Positions 40,474 through 51,365 of a stretch of 64,000 nucleotides of DNA are shown piece after piece (the stretch's first letter is position 1; every line of letters begins with the position of its first letter). The notes below the pieces were generated by a model, which saw only the letters and a program-made list of their open reading frames with translations, made no database searches and was not told the origin of the DNA. Made by a program: the position numbers and the translations under genes. Source of the DNA: Heligmosomoides polygyrus polygyrus (lineage: Eukaryota; Nematoda; Chromadorea; Rhabditida; Heligmosomidae); assembly GCA_947396885.1 (NCBI GenBank), contig OX377205.1, positions 62,592,969 to 62,656,968 of the forward strand, in the 5' to 3' direction.

Positions 40474-43431
40474 ATGATCAAAAGTCGCAATGGAATCAGT
40501 ATAAAGGCTAGGACGTCACCCGGAAGTGACGCGCAGAACCCCCGCCCGAGTTCTGCGGTCAGTATGCGAGGGCTACCGAGGGCAGAACGACCTCGGCCAA
40601 AGAAGCTAGTTCGAGTGGGGACTCTGAATGTGGGAACGCTGACCGGAAGATCCAGAGAGGTGGCCGACTTGATGAAGCGCAGAAAGATAGAAGTCCTGTG
40701 TCTGCAGGAAACGAGATGGAAAGGAGCGAAGGCCAAGGAGATTGGAGAAGGGGTCAAGCTGTTCTACAACGGAGAGGATACGAAGAGGAACGGTGTCGGG
40801 ATAGCTGTCGCAGAGTCCCTCAGGGATTCGGTAGCTGCTGTCCAAAGGATAAACGACCGCATCATGTCACTGCGGCTCGACACGAAGGAGGGTTACTGGA
40901 CTGTCATGTCCGTCTACGCCCCTCAGACCGGATGCCCCGAGCACGAGAAAGATGTTTTCTACTTCACGCTCGAGGAGGCCATAAGGTCCGTACCAGAAGG
41001 CGATTACCTGTCCATAGCAGGGGACATGAATGGCCACGTAGGGAGTGGCAGAAGAGGAGTAGAAAGGGTACATGGAGGTAAAGGGATCGGCTTGATGAAC
41101 CCAGATGGAGAAAGAATTCTCGAGCTGGCTATTGCCCACGACCTGGTGGTCTGTAGCACCTTCTTCGCGAAGAGGGAGAGCCAGAAGGTGACCTATGCTA
41201 GCGGAGGAAGAAGGACGGAAGTCGACCACATCCTAGTGCGAAGACCTGCCTTGAAAACTGTCCGGGATGTGAAGGTCCTTCCGGCTGAAGATGTAGCACC
41301 ACAGCACAGGCCATTGGTAGCTGACCTGGCCATACCTCTACCCAGCAAACCCAAGGTAAGAACAGAACCAAGAATCCGATGGTGGAAACTGCGGGGTTCA
41401 GAGCGCAACGAGCTACGAAGGAGGGTGCTCGATGCAGGTCTTCCGGATCCAACTGGTCCCGTGAACGAGACCTGGAGGAGGGTGACCCAAACGATTCTAC
41501 GATGTGCCAAGGAAACCCTCGGTGAAACAAAGGGAGGGATCAGAGGAGATAAGGCTGCATGGTTCTGGAATGAAGAGGTGCAGGCTGTGGTGAGGAAAAA
41601 GAAGGAGGCCTATAAGCAGTGGCAAACGACAAGCGCACCCGAGCATCTTACAGTCTATAGGAAGATGAAGAGCCTGGCAAAAGCAGCTGTAGCGAAAGCG
41701 AAGAGAGCGGAGATGGATGCCCTATATGAGAAGCTAGATGGGCCACAGGGAGAGAAGTTTGCTATCTGGCTGGCTAAGGCGCGGCATAGAGCTTGCGCCG
41801 ACATTCGAGTGGTCAAGACAGTGAGGGGTGCTGACGGCAGGGTACTACGGAGGCCAGTCGAGGTCAGAAAAAGATGGGAGGAGTACTTCAAGGAGCTCCT
41901 GAATAAAGAATTGCCTCGTCGCGAAGTTCAAGAAGAACAACCAACGGAAGGACCCATCCCATCCTGGACGCGGGAAGAGGTTCGCAACGCCATAGGAAAG
42001 ATGAAGCTCGGGAAGGGAGCTGGACCTGATGGGGTGCCAGTAGAGGCTTGGAAGGTGCTTGGGGACTGTGGAGTCAATTGGCTGACACAGTTCTTCAACA
42101 GAGTCATGATAGACAGTAAGATGCCGGATGACTGGAGGGACAGCATCATAGTCCCCATCTTCAAACAGAAAGGGGACGCGTCCGAGTGCTCCAACTACCG
42201 AGGGATCAAACTGATCTCGCACACGATGAAGATCTACGAACGTCTGGTCGACTCGAGGCTGAGGGAGATGGTGACAATCTCCCAGGAGCAGTGGGGCTTC
42301 ATGCCTGAGAGGTCCACCACAGACGCCATCTTCATCGCTCGCCAGGTAATGGAGAAATATCGGGAGAAACGAAAGCCCTGCTACATGGCCTTTCTGGACT
42401 TGGAGAAAGCCTACGACAGGCTACCCCGGGCCGTGCTCTGGAAATCGCTCCGAGGTAGAGGTGTCCCGGAACGTCTGATCACAGTCGTAAAGGACATGTA
42501 CGAAGGCTCGAAAGCGGCGGTACGAACCCCACACGGAATGACAAAGAAGATGGACATCACAGTGGGTGTACATCAAGGGTCGGCTCTGAGTCCGTTCCTC
42601 TTCGTGCTGACGCTTGACTGCATAGTGAAACTCCTGGAGGAAGGCCCTCTCAGGACCATCCTCTACGCGGACGATATCGCTCTAGTAGCCGACAGCCGGG
42701 AGGAGCTGGAGGAGAAGGTGAGGCTGTGGCAAGTAGCCCTCGCGGATAACGGCCTGCGGCTGAACGTGAAGAAGACCAAGTTTATCAGCTCTGAGCAGTG
42801 CACTAGACCGATCCTAGACTGCCAAGGGGAGGCGATCGAGAAGGTGGAAGAATTCCGCTACCTCGGAAGTGACCTATCCGAGGAAGGAAGTGTGGACCAG
42901 GCGGTCAGGGGACGGATAAACGCAGCCTGGCTCAAATGGAGGGAGTCCACAGGAATCCTCTGCGACCGTAGGTGCTCCAGGACACTCAAAGAAAAGCTCT
43001 ATAGAACAGTGGTGAGGCCTGCCCTCCTCTACGGCAGTGAGTGCTGGGCCCTAGGTAAAGCGCAGGAGCGGCAATTGCATGCGGCGGAAATGAGGATGCT
43101 CAGGTGGGCTTGTGGATGGACCCGTCGGGACAGGGTGCGAAACGAGGATGTTAGGGCAGTGATGAAGACAGCTCCGATCCAGCTGAAGATGAGGGAGCAG
43201 CGCCTGAGGTGGTACGGACACGTCCTCAGAAGACCGGAGGATCACCCCATAAGGTTGGCCCTAGATTTCGAGGCACCCGGAAAGCGTCCGAGAGGAGCCC
43301 CAAGGAAAAGGTGGAAGGATGTCATCAAGAAAGATCTCGCTGAAGTCGGCGCCATGCCAGACGACGCCTTTGATAGGATGAGGTGGCGACGGATCATAAG
43401 AACAGCGGACCCTGCGACTGCGCGGGACTAA
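40474..43431 (+). CDS. RTE endonuclease/reverse transcriptase, intact
   Basis: 985 residues in one frame. The N-terminal AP-type endonuclease keeps LNVG (Asn52), QETRW (Glu79), SVYAPQTG (Tyr148), GDMNGHVG (Asp184, Asn186), TYASGGRRTEVDHIL (Asp251) and QHRPL (His278), all catalytic positions of the family. RT region: GKGAGPDGVPVEAWK (515-527), PIFKQKGD, NYRGIKLIS (574-582), FLDLEKAYD (Asp642), HQGSALSPFLF (700-710), LYADDIALV (YADD 731-734), FRYLGSDLSEEG. The C-terminal tail has RLRWYGHVLR and KRPRGAPRKRW. It would nick target DNA and copy its own RNA by target-primed reverse transcription. The first ATG of the open frame was chosen. Potentially active. Confidence 0.93.
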   Translation: MIKSRNGISIKARTSPGSDAQNPRPSSAVSMRGLPRAERPRPKKLVRVGTLNVGTLTGRSREVADLMKRRKIEVLCLQETRWKGAKAKEIGEGVKLFYNGEDTKRNGVGIAVAESLRDSVAAVQRINDRIMSLRLDTKEGYWTVMSVYAPQTGCPEHEKDVFYFTLEEAIRSVPEGDYLSIAGDMNGHVGSGRRGVERVHGGKGIGLMNPDGERILELAIAHDLVVCSTFFAKRESQKVTYASGGRRTEVDHILVRRPALKTVRDVKVLPAEDVAPQHRPLVADLAIPLPSKPKVRTEPRIRWWKLRGSERNELRRRVLDAGLPDPTGPVNETWRRVTQTILRCAKETLGETKGGIRGDKAAWFWNEEVQAVVRKKKEAYKQWQTTSAPEHLTVYRKMKSLAKAAVAKAKRAEMDALYEKLDGPQGEKFAIWLAKARHRACADIRVVKTVRGADGRVLRRPVEVRKRWEEYFKELLNKELPRREVQEEQPTEGPIPSWTREEVRNAIGKMKLGKGAGPDGVPVEAWKVLGDCGVNWLTQFFNRVMIDSKMPDDWRDSIIVPIFKQKGDASECSNYRGIKLISHTMKIYERLVDSRLREMVTISQEQWGFMPERSTTDAIFIARQVMEKYREKRKPCYMAFLDLEKAYDRLPRAVLWKSLRGRGVPERLITVVKDMYEGSKAAVRTPHGMTKKMDITVGVHQGSALSPFLFVLTLDCIVKLLEEGPLRTILYADDIALVADSREELEEKVRLWQVALADNGLRLNVKKTKFISSEQCTRPILDCQGEAIEKVEEFRYLGSDLSEEGSVDQAVRGRINAAWLKWRESTGILCDRRCSRTLKEKLYRTVVRPALLYGSECWALGKAQERQLHAAEMRMLRWACGWTRRDRVRNEDVRAVMKTAPIQLKMREQRLRWYGHVLRRPEDHPIRLALDFEAPGKRPRGAPRKRWKDVIKKDLAEVGAMPDDAFDRMRWRRIIRTADPATARD

Positions 43432-43471
43432 ACGCTCGGGAGAAGAAGAAGAAGAATGCAGTTTGGTAATG

Positions 43472-43809
43472 AGTTGTGCTCTCCTGCGTTCGAAATCTTA
43501 TACACGAGCATCCTGGTAAAGGTCTGCTGGACCTTTTCAAATTGAATCTGAAGCCTTTCATTTCCGTTTCCTAATGAAAATCCTCGTGGTGATATGCCGT
43601 GCGTCGTGTAGATTGTCATGTAATTCTATCACTTTTCAACATCTAGTCCCTATAATTCACGAGATGACACAGTTTGTTTTCTTGTAGGCTCTCACAGGAA
43701 TTTCGAGCCATTCTAGTCTTGCGACGGATTCCTAAATTAACCAGTGCCAGACAGCAAATTTTTTCTCGTCGCCTTACCACGACACCTAAGTTTTTCGCGT
43801 CCATAAATA
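43472..43809. other. No recognisable gene
   Basis: Short spacer between the RTE target site and the next element. Confidence 0.5.
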
Positions 43810-46270
43810 CAGTACCGGACATGCCGCTGCGTCCAACAAGCACAAGCGGCGCCAAAGATGAGAAGCGGCGCAAAAGGGCGCCGGAGAGCGCCGTTTTCCG
43901 CTCGCCACGCGCTGCATCTGAGGCAAGTCGCGTTAGTGCGCGGCACTCTCAACTTCTGGACGTTAGACTGAATGAAGGAGCTTATCCATGCGTTCCGACG
44001 AGCATGGCCTACTGTTTGGAACTAACTTCCGGCATGGAGCGCGCTCTGAACAATGCATATAGGCCCGGCAGAATCAATCGAGTGGGGGCGACAACCTGTA
44101 GAGCGAACGACAGCTTGAACAGTGAGCGCATGGGAAGTTTTAACGAAAATTCTTAGCCTTCCTACTCAGGAATTGCTCTAAGACAGTCCAGCGAGCCTTT
44201 GGAGTGCGCCGTGCACAATGGATATACGATCGAACCTATCAATCGAGTGGGCGCGACAGCTTGTAGAGTGCGCGTTTAGGGAGTTTTATCAGAAATCCCT
44301 AGACGCCCTTAATCCTTCCGGTTTTGAGTTTTCGGCACTCGCAATGACACCGTTCTGTTCAACTCGATGAGCTCTATCGAATGGTTACCAACTTGGCCCG
44401 GTTCGGAAATATCGATTTTCGATGACGACATCACCCTCTGCCGCGGCCTAGAGCGGCGCCCTCTTCTTCGACGCGAAATTGTCAAAAAATCGATTTTTCC
44501 AAAACTGGCCGAGATGGACACCGTTCGATAGTGCTCATCGAGCTGACCAGAACGGTTTCATTTCGAGTGCCGAAAACTCAAAACCGGAAGGAGTAAGGGC
44601 TGAAGAATCTTCACTGTTGCCTCCGCCGCTCTAAAACGGCAGCTGGTACTAAGGCAGTTTAATAAGCTAGGGAGTAGTGAGCACGTCTTCGTAAAGAACC
44701 TTAAGCGTTCTGCTCGCCTATGCATTTGTAAGATGTTAGCTTTCCGCGTCTTCCCGCAGGGATCGACTGAATTTGGAAAAAATTGTGTCACACAAGGCTA
44801 ACCTGCATTTTCGCATAGCTGTAACTTTGTCCTATCATACGCTACATTAATGTCTTTTGGCACTCTACTAGAACATTTTGCTGCCTACAAAACCCACAAG
44901 CTGCAACCGGAAAAGTTCACACTTTACAGAGCTATCGTGCTCAGAAGACGCCGCGCGCACAATTTAGCACAACAATGGTCATGTTCTCCTCGCTCTTACT
45001 CGCTCACATCACAGTTCTCGCCATTCTACGTAAAACGTTCCATTCACCATCAAAAGCGCTATGGAATGGTGTCCAACTTGGCCAGATTCCAAAATATTGG
45101 TATACGGTGACGTCATCGGCCGTCCTGTGCGGCCTCACCCCCGATGCAAAATTGTCAAAAAATCGATATCTCCAAAATTGGTCGAGATTGAAACCGTTCG
45201 ATAGAGCTCAACTAGCTGAACAAAACAGTGTGATATCTCCAGAATTGGTCGCGATTGAAACTGTGTCATAGCGAGTGTCGAAAACTCAAAACCGGAAGGA
45301 GTAAGGGCGGAAGAATCTTCACTGTTGCCGTCCGCCGCTCTAAAACGGCAGCTGTAACTAAGGCAGGTTAGGGAGCTGGAGAGCTGTAAGCGCCTTCTTG
45401 TAAAGTACGTTAAGTGATCTGTTAGCCTATGCATTTGTAGGCCGTCAGATCATCGCCTCTTCCCGCAGTGATCGACTGAAACCGAAAAAAATTGGTTGTA
45501 CAAGCCTGACCTGCATTTTTGCACCACGCAATTTTGTAAGTTCTAAGGCTACATCGCTGTGCTTTGGCGAGCTGCTAGAGCTCTTTACTGGCTATAAAAT
45601 CCACAAGCTGCAGACAGAAGGGTTTACACATGACAGAGTTATCGCGCTACAAACACGCCCGCGCGTGCAACTTGCGAGCGGTCGCATCCACTCGATTGGT
45701 TCGTTTCTGTATGTATTGTTCACGGCGCACTTCAGATGAAAGCTGGACAGTCCTAGAGCAATGCATGAGTAGGGCGTCTAGGGATTTCTGATGAAACTCT
45801 CTAAACGCACACTCTACAAGCTTTCGCGCCCACTCGATTGATAGGTTCGATCCTATATGCATTGTTCATGGCGCACTCCAGATGCAAGCTAGACAGTCTG
45901 AGAGCAATTCCTGAGTAGGAAGGCTAGGAATTTTCGTTAAAACTTCCCATGCGCTCACTGTTCAAGCTGTCGTTCGCTCTACAGGTTGTCGCCCCCACTC
46001 GATTGATTCTGCCGGGCCTATATGCATTGTTCAGAGCGCGCGCCATGCCGGAAGTTAATTCCAAACAGTAGGCCATGCTCGTCCGAACGCATGGATAAGC
46101 TCCTTCATTCAGACTAACGTCCAGAAGTTGAGGGTGCCGCGCACTAACGCGACTTGCCTCAGACGCAGCGCGTGGCGAGCGGAAAACGGCGCTCTCCGGC
46201 GCCCTTTTGCGCCGCTTCTCATCTTTGGCGCCGCTTGTGCTTGTTGGACGCAGCGGCATGTCCGGCACTG
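43810..46270. mobile_element. TA-flanked non-autonomous DNA transposon, long TIRs
   Basis: Starts TA|CAGTACCGGACATGCC and ends GGCATGTCCGGCACTG|TA. The inverted termini extend about 480 bp inward (43,810-44,290 against 45,780-46,270). CAGT ends with TA flanks resemble Tc1-type elements. The arms contain open frames on both strands (for example SGAKDEKRRKRAPESAVFRS) but they are mirror copies, GC-rich, and look non-coding. The interior holds two tandem blocks and a nested hairpin instead of a transposase. Confidence 0.75.
44370..45670 (+). repeat. Two tandem divergent blocks inside the TA element
   Basis: Block 1 (44,370-44,962) and block 2 (45,056-45,670) share GAATGG..ACCAACTTGGCC-type starts, AAATTGTCAAAAAATCGAT, AAAACTCAAAACCGGAAGGA, AAGAATCTTCACTGTTGCC, CTATGCATTTGTA and CACAAGCTGCA in order. 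Upstream of and within block 1, 44,315-44,373 is the inverse of 44,532-44,592 (CTTCCGGTTTTGAGTTTTCG), forming a large hairpin. Confidence 0.7.
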
Positions 46271-46272
46271 TA

Positions 46273-47164
46273 AGCCTGTGCATCGCATTCGTGTCCACTC
46301 TATTCGGCGTAATGAAAAATACTTTCCTTGCGTAGTGACGCCGTTTCAAAAACTGATTCCCTGTTCTTCTTCGTCTTCACTTTATTTGCTATGTTGTATG
46401 TCTGTTTCTTTCCGATTGTCAAAAGGTTTCTGTTAATAGTTTCCTTCCTGAACTAGGGGGCCCCAAAATTGGGTTCTTTCTTTCTTCCCATTCACTTTGT
46501 TCCTTGAGTCATTATGCCTGCTATCATTCTTTTTTCTGATGTTAGTGACTGCTCAAATGCTAGGTTGAAGGAGCCCATGTAACCACAAAATATTTTTATT
46601 CTTTAACCGAGCATTTTTATTGCTTTTTCAGATCCACAATATTGCATACGTCTCTGCTTCCAAACAGTATTTTATTGCAAGTGCGATTAGGCCAACTCAT
46701 TTCCTATGGAAGCAGCATTGAATGGAAGCGTAATGATGGCCTAAGTACGAGCGGAATTAAGACCGGACTCCTAGGTGATTCCTTCTTCTTAGCTGCTCAA
46801 AAATGACCTCGCCATTCATTCGGAATCATGCCATAAGGCATGCTGATTGACTAACCTGAGACTTGCACTGCTACACAGCAACCAATCTATTTGATTTAAT
46901 TATATCAAATGAAATTGACTTATTACTTTTATCCTCATGGTTCAAGACCACTGATCGTTCAGTCTCCTTGGATTTCGGTTTGTAATGGCAGCACATCACT
47001 GAAAAATACGAAATTGCAGTGCTTAATGATTCTATGTTTTTTACTTTGTTGATCATCGTTGTTGAACATATTTGACTTCAGGATTGCTTTATTTTGTGTT
47101 TCTACCCTGTCTTTTATGAGCGCAATCAAGGTGTAGTTATGAATAAATAAATAAATTACATTTA
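46273..47164. other. No recognisable gene
   Basis: AT-rich, with short open frames. A TTTATTTATTTAT-type run on the minus strand near 47,141-47,157 borders the following RT fragment. Confidence 0.45.
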
Positions 47165-47600
47165 TTGCTGATTGAAGAAGAAGATAATCTTCTCGCACAG
47201 CAATATTCTTATAAACTTTTATACCGTCAGCGAACATTTTACATGAAATACCGAGCTGATTAACCAAGGATAAAATTTCAGGGGTATATAAAGAAAAGAG
47301 AATTGAGGACAAAACACCAGCGTGACGAACACCGCTTGTAATAGGAAGGCATTCATGAAACGCGTCATTTACCCTAACTTGAAAAGTTCTACCAGATATA
47401 ACGTTTTTATCCATATAGTAATCCTATGATGGACACCTGTTTCCTTGAGTTTGATAGTTAGTTTATCCAGAGGAATACATTAGCCCGTAACAGTGATGTC
47501 CACGCTATTCATTGAATAGTTGCGACAATTTTCCGGAAGCGACGAAGCCCCTCAACCAATCCAACACGTGCTTTTTAATTTAGTACGACACAGAGTCAGA
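47165..47600 (-). pseudogene. CR1-like reverse transcriptase fragment
   Basis: Reads RTFQVRVNDAFHECLPITSG, then VRHAGVLSSILFSLY (family VPQGGVLSPILF) and CKMFADGIKVYKN (FADD changed to FADG), then LLLQSAINV. Upstream frames give PLDKLTIKLKETGVHHRIT. The loss of the catalytic Asp in FADG and the frameshifts make it dead. It ends at an AAATAAATAAATT run. A close relative is the element at 61.5-64 kb. Confidence 0.75.
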
Positions 47601-48139
47601 ATCAATCGAACTTTGATGTTGCTTCAGATTGTATCCTACATGGCTGGTTGAAATTTCAGTGTGCTAATCTATGATCGACGCTCCCGCTCCACTGAATGTA
47701 AAGGTATACGAAAGTGGGACCAGCACTCTCCGCAAAGGAGGTACACCTGAGGGATAACCGACAAGCTTGAGTATTTTTTCTTAGCGGTATTATCCTGCTT
47801 TTGCAAATGGTATATATGTATAGCAGCTTCGAAAAACTCGGACACGCAGCACGAACAAAGCACAATCAGGAGCAGCGATGAAACACGCTGCAATTTGAGG
47901 AGGGGAAAGGATAGATTTCAGAACAGATGTGACAGAGGCGCAATTTTTCAGCGAGTCGGCACAAAAGACTATATTTCTGCCGGAAATACGGCTCGCCTGC
48001 CTTAATTGCTTTCACCGAGGCTGCGCGCAGCTAACAGGAAAACACCGTTCAATTGCTCGCTACTCCTCGAAGTCTCTGTGATTCGCAGAAGAACAAGTGG
48101 AGCTGCTGATTCCCATATATGATATATGATTCCCGCGTT
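47601..48139. other. No recognisable gene
   Basis: Minus-strand open frames with hydrophobic starts exist near 47,660-47,890 but have no family signature. Confidence 0.4.
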
Positions 48140-49023
48140 CTGAAGAGTTCGGGCAATTTTTGGAAGTGTTTCGTTGCACGAAAAGACTACATAAACGAGA
48201 CCGATTTACAAACAACAATAAAAATACATTCATTGGATCAATAGCAGCAAAATATAACAGAAAAATTCACAACAAGTGCTCGAACCTGCCTCCTTTGCCT
48301 TCAATACACTTTTGCAGTTTCTTTGGGAAGTCACTGACGATGGTCGCACACTCGTCCCAGGATGGCATTTGCGCCCCTTTCAGCTTTCACAGTAGCATAC
48401 CTGTGTGATAGAGATCTTCTGCTCCATGATTGTCCACACTGAATAATCCATCGGGTTGAAATCAGGCGAGTTGGATGGCCAGATGTCTTGCTCCAAAAGC
48501 CTGAGAAGAGCCGCTCGCAAACGGCAATCGTGGATTTAGCGATACGCAAATGCCCAACCATGCTGAAGAGAACACCCAGTTCCGACGAATTGGCACGTCA
48601 CCGACGGCTCCAGTACGTCGCGGAGGACATATTGCTGGTAGCTGGCAGCGCTGATTTTGACGTGTGCTCCGTGAAGACCAGTGGCGTCTTTCCGGAAGTG
48701 CATATCCCACCCCACACCATTATCGAGGCTGGTGGCTGGCCTTCGTCTCCAGCTGACCCTTACTGAGCAGTTGGCGGCGATTCTGCGGGTGTGAACTGGC
48801 TCGACCTTGAAGATCTTGGGACGAGATTACAGCGAATCAGTGTGCGACCATCGCTAGCAACTTCCCAAAGCGACTGCGTGCGAAAATGTACTGAAGCCAA
48901 AGGAGGCAATTTTGAACACGTGTTGTGAATTTTTCTGTTGTATTCTGTTGTAATTGACCTATTCTTATTTGTTTGTCTTTTCGTACTGCTAAAATACTTG
49001 GAAAAATTGCCCGAACTTTTCAG
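48140..49023. mobile_element. maT-like element with duplicated 3' end
   Basis: Ends carry CTGAARAGTTCGGGCAATTTTT in inverted orientation (approximate limits). Arms of about 185-215 bp (48,140-48,357 and 48,836-49,023) both encode the transposase C-terminus: in broken frames on the minus strand at left (LPKETAKVY, RQRR), and on the plus strand at right (TIASNFPKRLRAKMY, then KCTEAKGGNFEHVL). Only the middle (48,766-48,360) continues the transposase, on the minus strand. So a 3' end replaced the 5' half. Confidence 0.65.
48330..48766 (-). pseudogene. maT/Tc1-like transposase catalytic part
   Basis: SLDNGVGWDMHFRKDATGLH, VKISAASYQQYVLRDVLEPS, then SLQHGWAFAYR (degraded QQDxAPxHxA) and DIWPSNSPDFNPMDYSVWTI followed by MEQK, matching the family WPPxSPDLNPxDFxVWxxLE region that holds the last catalytic Asp. 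The N-terminal DNA-binding half is missing. Frames shift at least twice. Confidence 0.7.
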
Positions 49024-50640
49024 CTTCCCCGTACAGCAGACGTAGCGTTGCAACGCTGATGTTGTAATTGCGTACCATCCTGTCCGGAGTAGAAAAGGTA
49101 ACGATGAAGTCAGGCTCAAGAGTTTTGTTCGCATCGAAACGCCCTTTACAGAGATAGAGCCAGAGCGTTCCAAAACGATTCCCCTCTTTTAGAGATCGAC
49201 TTTCAAGCCAGAAATGCCTTCGACGCAGTCTCGGAATCTACGAGGAGATCTTCGATCATAAAGCAGCCTGTCCCAGAATTTGTGACTCCACTGGCTCCAA
49301 TAAACAGTGCGCATCACAGTTATAGTTTCTCCCTAGAATCCGGCCAGTCCTCCTAAACTTTAGCTTTTGGCTGGAACCAATCACTACATTTGACCTGCAA
49401 AAACTCTCGGTACACTTAGTTTGAAGACATTTAGGCCACTAGTGTTTTCGAACATGGCCATTTGATCGTACCATATTTAGAGGTCATATTATATACGTAG
49501 TTGAAATGTAATTAATCGACAATGCCTCTGTACGGGAACCATCGTATTGTTCCTCCTGCAGATAAGAAATCGGGGAAATCCGGGTTCGTTTTGCTTGACC
49601 AGGAACTAACTCGAGCAATCTCTGCTATGAAATACGGTGGGGCAGTAAAGCTACTGGTGAAAATTTCACTCCATCTGAGTCGGTGATACCTCACGATCCA
49701 CTACAACGGTGTCTGGTTGAAGAAGTCGCTGGATGCTAGCAAAACACTCGTAGACTTTCATCGTCTTGCTTGTGAAGTGGAAAGATATAGGGCGACTATA
49801 AGAGGAGGTTGAAAGAAGACTGTTGTTTTAGGAAGCAACCATCCTTAGTAGCAAGTTGCTGTTTAAGCATAATTTTAAAATTCTCATCAGTACCCTGGGA
49901 GGGATTTTCGTTTAAATTCTAAACGTTTTGTAGAAGCTTATCTACACCAGTAAAGTGATTCGAACCAAAAGTTTCCTGGATACTTATGTTAATAAGAATA
50001 GACAACTAGAGGAAGCAATAATCACCCAGTGTCGACTCGAAAGGAGCTCCTCCGAAGCCTAGATCACAATGACGTTGTAACCTGTCGATTTTGTCACCAG
50101 AGTATCAAGTGCAGTAGGGCCTGCGAAGAGTACTAATTATCAATTTTTTTTCAATTTTTGGATATTGCTGGTTTTGTAAGTAGAAAGATTTTCGTTTATT
50201 GTCGCAGAAGTTTAAAGTATAAGCTTAAATTTGCTCCAATTTTGGGTAATGGAGTTTTCACAGGATAGCATGAGCATGGGTCCCAACTAAAGATCTGAAG
50301 CGTTAAAAAAAATTCGGCATTTGCATACGTTGGACTAGTGTGAACCTGTAATTATGTGACACGCACAACGGTTCTGACATAAAAGCATCGAGCACAGCAG
50401 GTGACGGCTACAGTAACACATTTGTCCGTTGCAAACAGCCCTTCCAGTGCTGTTACGGTATATGAAGTATTGAAAAACAACAAACAGAGTCAAGTGCACG
50501 TTATTTGAAAGTGAGTGAACACGAATAAATATTGAAACAATAAGAAGAGCAACAGCGTTCAGCGTTCGACCCGCTTGGTCATACGACGAATTTTTCTGGT
50601 GTATAGTCGCTTCGTTGACGTTCAAAGATCAGTCTGGGCC
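49024..50640. other. No clear gene; possible Penelope N-terminal trace
   Basis: At 49,519-49,602 the plus strand reads MPLYGNHRIVPPADKKSGKS then GFVLLDQELTR, which resembles the ADKGGxxVxLDxxxY segment before the RT of Penelope-like elements. Nothing confirms it nearby. The rest shows no pattern. Confidence 0.25.
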
Positions 50641-50648
50641 AATTCGTC

Positions 50649-51363
50649 GGCTGTCGCATGGGCCAATTCGTCGAAAATTAGGTGGGCCGGCCACGTAATG
50701 CGTGCAAGTTCATGATGCCCCAATTCTCGCTCAACGGAACGAACATCTCCGAATGCTCCAGCTACGTGTATCTGAGTCGCGAAGTCAATACGGCCAACGA
50801 CCCAGCGCCAGAGCTGAGCAGGAAGAAACGAGCGGCTTGGGGAGCTTTCAAGAGCGTCGAAGTCGTGAAGAAGACGAAGAACGTCCGACTCCGTGCCCAC
50901 CTGTTCGACTCCTCGTTCTTAATGCTCTAACATACGCCTCAGAGACCTGGGCAATACGAAAGCAGAATGAACACGCGATTAGCGTCGCGCAGCGTGGAAT
51001 CGAGAAGGCCTCCGGAGTTCCAAGCTTCGCCGAAGTTCGAAGATCAGAGACGCTGTCGTATGGGTCAAGCCGTCAAAAATTAGGTGGGCCGGCCACGTAA
51101 TGCGATTCGCAGACACCCGCTGGATGAGAGCCGTCATCGGCTCGACTCCATGGGATGTCAAGAAAACACTAGGACGCCCACCAACGCGTTGGTCGGACTT
51201 CTTCGTGAAAGCCCTGAACGACTGATATGACTCTCTTCGTGTCCCTGAAGCGAGGAGTATCCACTGGAGCACTCTGGCACGCGAACGGACCAATGGAGAC
51301 GCTGCACGCTGCTGGCGCCCGCTCAAACAAGTCGAGGACCAGCAGGTCGACAAGTGATACAAG
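50649..51363 (+). pseudogene. RTE-type RT, C-terminal third
   Basis: Frames give PQFSLNGTNISECSSYVYLS then REVNTANDPAPELSRKKRAA and WGAFKSVEVVKKTKNVRLRA, LTYASETWAIRKQNEHAISV, KIRWAGHVMR, then VGRPPTRWSDFF and ERYDSLRVPEARS-like sequence to the end in other frames. Same family as the stub at 3-125. A 53-bp piece covering KIRWAGHVMR (51,049-51,101) is duplicated upstream at 50,649-50,701, displaced from its proper place. Confidence 0.75.
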
Positions 51364-51365
51364 TG

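Larger units (their letters stand above)
40094..43454 (+). mobile_element. Complete RTE-type non-LTR retrotransposon
   Basis: Bounded by the perfect 17-bp duplication AATGCAGTTTGGTAATG (40,077-40,093 and 43,455-43,471). 5' leader of 380 bp, one 985-codon ORF, 3' end of about 23 bp with a GAAGAAGAAGAAG tail instead of poly(A), as is usual for RTE. No stop or frameshift. It is the youngest-looking insertion in the window and lies just past the BEL remnant. Confidence 0.9.

Noticed and set aside
43674..44156. Protein of 160 residues also encoded at 45,924-46,349
   Set aside because: The two frames are the two arms of a terminal inverted repeat. Duplication explains the match without coding selection.
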